Shown here one piece after another: positions 15,512 through 17,489 of a DNA stretch of 17,489 nucleotides; within the stretch, counting starts at the first letter, position 1, and each line of letters opens with the position of its first letter. The DNA comes from CAMCXE01 sp036520615 (lineage in GTDB: Bacteria; Pseudomonadota; Gammaproteobacteria; Pseudomonadales; Cellvibrionaceae), in contig DATDJI010000035.1 of the NCBI GenBank assembly GCA_036520615.1, positions 1-17,489 of the forward strand, given 5' to 3'. The position numbers and the translations under genes were made by a program. The notes under the pieces were generated by a model that ran no database searches, was not told the DNA's origin, and was given only the letters and a program-made list of their open reading frames with translations.

Positions 15512-16558
15512 ATGGACGCTAACAAAGAAAAAGCCCTGCAAGCTGCCCTTTCACAGATCGACCGTCAGTTTGGCAAAGGTACGGTAATGCGCATGGGCGA
15601 TCGCGAGCGCGTCAGTATTCCAGCCATTTCTACCGGCTCCCTCGGGCTTGATGTCGCTCTCGGAATTGGCGGCCTACCCAAAGGGCGTATTGTCGAAATC
15701 TACGGCCCTGAGTCCTCAGGTAAAACCACCCTTACGTTGCAAGTAATCGCCGAAGCCCAACGCAAAGGTGGCACCTGCGCGTTTATTGATGCGGAACACG
15801 CCCTTGACCCTATTTATGCTGAAAAACTCGGTGTAAATGTCGATGAACTGATTGTCTCCCAGCCAGATAACGGTGAACAAGCTTTAGAAGTAGCCGATAT
15901 GCTGGTGCGCTCTGGAGCCGTGGACGTACTTGTTGTGGACTCGGTAGCAGCGCTTACACCCAAGGCAGAAATTGAAGGCGAAATGGGTGATCACCACGTG
16001 GGCTTACAGGCACGCCTGATGTCACAAGCGTTACGCAAAATCACCGGCAACATTAAAAACGCCAACTGCTTGGTTATTTTTATTAACCAAATTCGTATGA
16101 AAATCGGCGTCATGTTCGGCAACCCTGAAACGACTACCGGTGGTAATGCATTAAAGTTTTATGCCTCTGTGCGTTTGGATATTCGCCGCACCGGTTCAGT
16201 TAAGGAAGGCGAAGAAGTCACTGGCTCTGAAACCCGTGTGAAGGTCGTTAAAAACAAAGTCGCGCCGCCGTTTAAACAAGCTGAATTTCAAATTCTCTAT
16301 GGTCAAGGTATTAACCGCCTAGGCGAGGTGGTGGATTATGGCGTTAAGCTTGGCATGATCGACAAAGCTGGCGCCTGGTATAGCTGCCAAGGTGAAAAAA
16401 TTGGCCAAGGCAAACAAAACGCAATTCAGTATTTGCGCGAACACGCAGAACTTGCGCAAAGCCTTGAAGAGCGTATTAAAAGTGAAATGCTAGGTACTGG
16501 TGCCGGGCTCGCTACGACTAGTACTAGTGCGGAAGATTTTGCTGAAGAGGAAATATAA
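15512..16558 (+). CDS. recA: Recombinase RecA
   Basis: A 348-residue RecA, of normal length, that forms filaments on single-stranded DNA, drives strand exchange, and triggers LexA self-cleavage. Walker A is GPESSGKTT (65-73) and Walker B lies in VDVLVVDSVAAL. The L2 region FINQIRMKIGVMFGNPETTTGGNALKFYAS is canonical, and the C-terminus is acidic (EDFAEEEI). I start at ATG 15512, with GAGG 5 bases upstream, giving MDANKEKALQAAL. A TTG at 15494 would add six residues and is unlikely. Regulation by SOS is indicated by the two LexA boxes upstream. recX follows after 253 bp containing two inverted repeats. Confidence 0.99.
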   Translation: MDANKEKALQAALSQIDRQFGKGTVMRMGDRERVSIPAISTGSLGLDVALGIGGLPKGRIVEIYGPESSGKTTLTLQVIAEAQRKGGTCAFIDAEHALDPIYAEKLGVNVDELIVSQPDNGEQALEVADMLVRSGAVDVLVVDSVAALTPKAEIEGEMGDHHVGLQARLMSQALRKITGNIKNANCLVIFINQIRMKIGVMFGNPETTTGGNALKFYASVRLDIRRTGSVKEGEEVTGSETRVKVVKNKVAPPFKQAEFQILYGQGINRLGEVVDYGVKLGMIDKAGAWYSCQGEKIGQGKQNAIQYLREHAELAQSLEERIKSEMLGTGAGLATTSTSAEDFAEEEI

Positions 16559-16574
16559 TCTTATAAAGGATAAT

Positions 16575-16637
16575 CGATTAAAAGAAAGCAATAAAAAATT
16601 ACAATTATTGGCCAGAACCGACACCTTCTTTTAATCG
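16575..16637. repeat. Perfect 12-bp inverted repeat after recA
   Basis: CGATTAAAAGAA (16575-16586) and TTCTTTTAATCG (16626-16637) are exact reverse complements 39 bases apart. The left arm begins 17 bases after the recA stop. The RNA could fold as a long-loop stem. The arms are AT rich, and the right arm carries TTCTTTT, but this is not a standard terminator. Confidence 0.6.
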
Positions 16638-16679
16638 CAGTTCACAGATGATCGTCATTTCGCAGGTTTTATAATTTGT

Positions 16680-16712
16680 CGGAATCCGCAGAACCGTGTT
16701 TTGCGGATTCCG
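16680..16712. terminator. Hairpin between recA and recX, possible attenuator
   Basis: CGGAATCCGCA (16680-16690) pairs perfectly with TGCGGATTCCG (16702-16712) across an 11-base loop. The 11-bp GC-rich stem is strong, but CCTGCGCAATT follows instead of a T run, so intrinsic termination is doubtful. In E. coli a hairpin between recA and recX lowers recX expression. A similar partial terminator, pause or RNA-processing site is a reasonable inference here. Confidence 0.5.
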
Positions 16713-16811
16713 CCTGCGCAATTAGCAAACGTAAGACTGTAATTAGGGTTTACGCACATCAAGAGCTCTCCTCACCCCTAGGGTTATTGCCACCGTATGT
16801 AGGCATAGTCA

Positions 16812-17273
16812 ATGAATAAGCCGTACACGCCTCAATCCCTATATCAATACACACTCATGTTACTGTCTCGCCGCGAATATTCCCAAGCGGAACTAAGACA
16901 GAAACTAACGCATCGTTTTGGCAACGAGGCGGTAGAATTAATACACAAAACATTGTCGTGCCTTGCCGCCGATAACTACCAGTCCGATGATCGCTTTACA
17001 GATAGCTATGTATACAGTCGACTTCAAAAAGGCTTCGGGTTAAACCGGATTAAATTAGAATTGCGACAAAAAGGAATCGATCAGGAACGCATTAGCGAAA
17101 CGCTGGAAAACGAAAACACTAAAGAGCAAGAACAGCAGCAGCTCGAACGTATATGGCGTAGAAAATTTAACGTCATTCCCAGCAACAGCAAGGAGCGTTA
17201 TCAACAGCAATATTATTTAGCCAACAAAGGATTTCGCAAAGAAATTATTGAGCTGTTTTTCCTCTCTGTGTAG
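16812..17273 (+). CDS. recX: Regulatory protein RecX
   Basis: A 153-residue RecX, which caps and limits RecA filaments. The three-helix repeat pattern is visible: LLSRREYSQAELRQKL (about 18-33), AADNYQSDDRFTDSYVYSRLQ (about 52-72), KGFGLNRIKLELRQKGI (about 73-89), and a last repeat with RRKF...YQQQYYLANKGF (about 115-142). Length is normal for the family, although the last residues (KEIIELFFLSV) are less conserved. The ATG at 16812 has a weak AGG upstream. No LexA box lies directly before it, so expression is probably by read-through from recA. It runs about 80 bp short of the right IS. Confidence 0.95.
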   Translation: MNKPYTPQSLYQYTLMLLSRREYSQAELRQKLTHRFGNEAVELIHKTLSCLAADNYQSDDRFTDSYVYSRLQKGFGLNRIKLELRQKGIDQERISETLENENTKEQEQQQLERIWRRKFNVIPSNSKERYQQQYYLANKGFRKEIIELFFLSV

Positions 17274-17294
17274 TGGTCAAGTAAATTTGGCCAC
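17273..17294. repeat. Short inverted repeat at the recX stop; weak terminator or IS-end remnant
   Basis: GTGGTCAA (17273-17280) pairs with TTGGCCAC (17287-17294) over 8 bp with one G-U pair and a 6-base loop. It begins at the last base of the recX stop codon. No T run follows, so termination is uncertain. The sequence also looks like the end of some insertion sequences (see findings), which I cannot confirm. Confidence 0.35.
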
Positions 17295-17351
17295 GATTTA
17301 AGAATTATTAGCAAACCGCTGCTCAGCCATTACCGGGGACATTCCCTGATT

Positions 17352-17377
17352 TGTACTAGCTCAGACTTAATCTGACA
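17352..17377. repeat. Terminal inverted repeat of the right IS481-family copy
   Basis: It begins TGTACTAGCTCAG and ends TAATCTGACA on the plus strand. It is the reverse complement, at 21 of 26 positions, of the repeat at 115-140, as expected for the two imperfect ends of one IS type. Confidence 0.75.
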
Positions 17378-17407
17378 GTTACCGGTTTTTAAAAGGTGCC
17401 TGTCAGT

Positions 17408-17489
17408 TTACATTTGAGCTAAATTTTTCTCAGCCCAAATTAGTTTTCCATCCAGTAAAGTGGCTAAAGGTGTTCGGCCACAGCACATT
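17408..17489 (-). CDS. IS481-family transposase, C-terminal fragment (partial at window edge)
   Basis: On the minus strand the frame enters at the window edge and reads MCCGRTPLATLLDGKLIW, then AEKNLAQM and a TAA at 17410-17408. The pattern THQGKMCCGRTP-x-x-TL-DGK-x-IW is the well-known C-terminus of IS481-family integrase-core transposases, so the first Met here is internal, not a start. Only about 26 residues are visible. Whether the full gene is intact is unknown. Confidence 0.8.
   Translation of the reverse strand, partial: MCCGRTPLATLLDGKLIWAEKNLAQM

Larger units (their letters stand above)
17352..17489 (-). mobile_element. IS481-family insertion sequence, 3' end (cut by window edge)
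   Basis: This is the transposase-stop end of a second IS copy, in the same orientation as the left one. From outside inward it has a 26-bp terminal repeat (17352-17377), 30 bp with the subterminal motif GTTACCGGTTTT, and the transposase C-terminus (17408-17489). The element continues beyond the window. Position 17351 is the likely junction with chromosomal DNA, but no target duplication can be checked. Confidence 0.8.

Noticed and set aside
16730..16811. LexA box directly before recX (ACTGTAATTAGGGTTTAC)
   Set aside because: The right half does not match CAG at the required 10-base spacing.
1..17489. Composite transposon carrying the whole segment
   Set aside because: The cargo is core housekeeping DNA with conserved gene order, there is no accessory or resistance cargo, and the IS copies may mark assembly ends.
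1..17489. CRISPR array, tRNA, rRNA, phage or defence system
   Set aside because: No regularly spaced direct repeats, no cloverleaf I can fold by eye, and every long gene has a housekeeping, regulatory or conserved-unknown assignment.

Overview
This window is a piece of a gammaproteobacterial chromosome, most like the Cellvibrionales/Pseudomonadales side of the class. The reasons are a Vfr-type cAMP receptor protein, a Coq7-type ubiquinone hydroxylase, a free-standing trpG-trpD-trpC cluster next to vfr, and the order pncC-recA-recX. The genus cannot be fixed from sequence reading alone.

Layout. Both edges lie inside insertion sequences. Positions 1-140 are the start of an IS481-family element on the minus strand (terminal repeat, regulatory hairpin, first 12 codons of the transposase). 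Positions 17352-17489 are the far end of a second copy in the same orientation (last 26 codons of the transposase, terminal repeat). Between them are about 17.2 kb of mostly housekeeping genes. 189-1949 (-) is an acyl-CoA dehydrogenase, divergent from an Atm1-type ABC exporter (2096-3883, +). A 70-residue membrane protein (3886-4098, -) converges on the exporter. Then come tag (-), coq7 (+), an OsmC/YhfA-type protein (-) and crp/vfr (+). The trpGDC operon is on the minus strand (9787 down to 7247) and shares a bidirectional terminator with crp. Divergent from trpG is a large DUF1631 protein (10157-12427, +), followed by a PrsK-type histidine kinase, a DUF3565-PncC fusion protein, recA and recX.

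How the genes work together. trpG, trpD and trpC cover anthranilate synthesis (with a TrpE encoded elsewhere), phosphoribosyl transfer and indole-glycerol-phosphate formation. recA and recX form an SOS unit: recA is preceded by two abutting LexA-box-like sequences, and structured RNA lies between recA and recX. Tag adds alkylation repair. crp/vfr is a global regulator with a palindrome on its putative promoter. The PrsK-like kinase belongs to a family normally found in exosortase/PEP-CTERM exopolysaccharide loci, but no other part of such a system is present here.

The least ordinary items are the IS edges with a hairpin over the transposase start, the DUF3565-PncC fusion, the orphan PrsK kinase, the double LexA box and the recA-recX inverted repeats. 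I see no CRISPR array, tRNA, rRNA, defence system or prophage. I found no convincing new multigene system.
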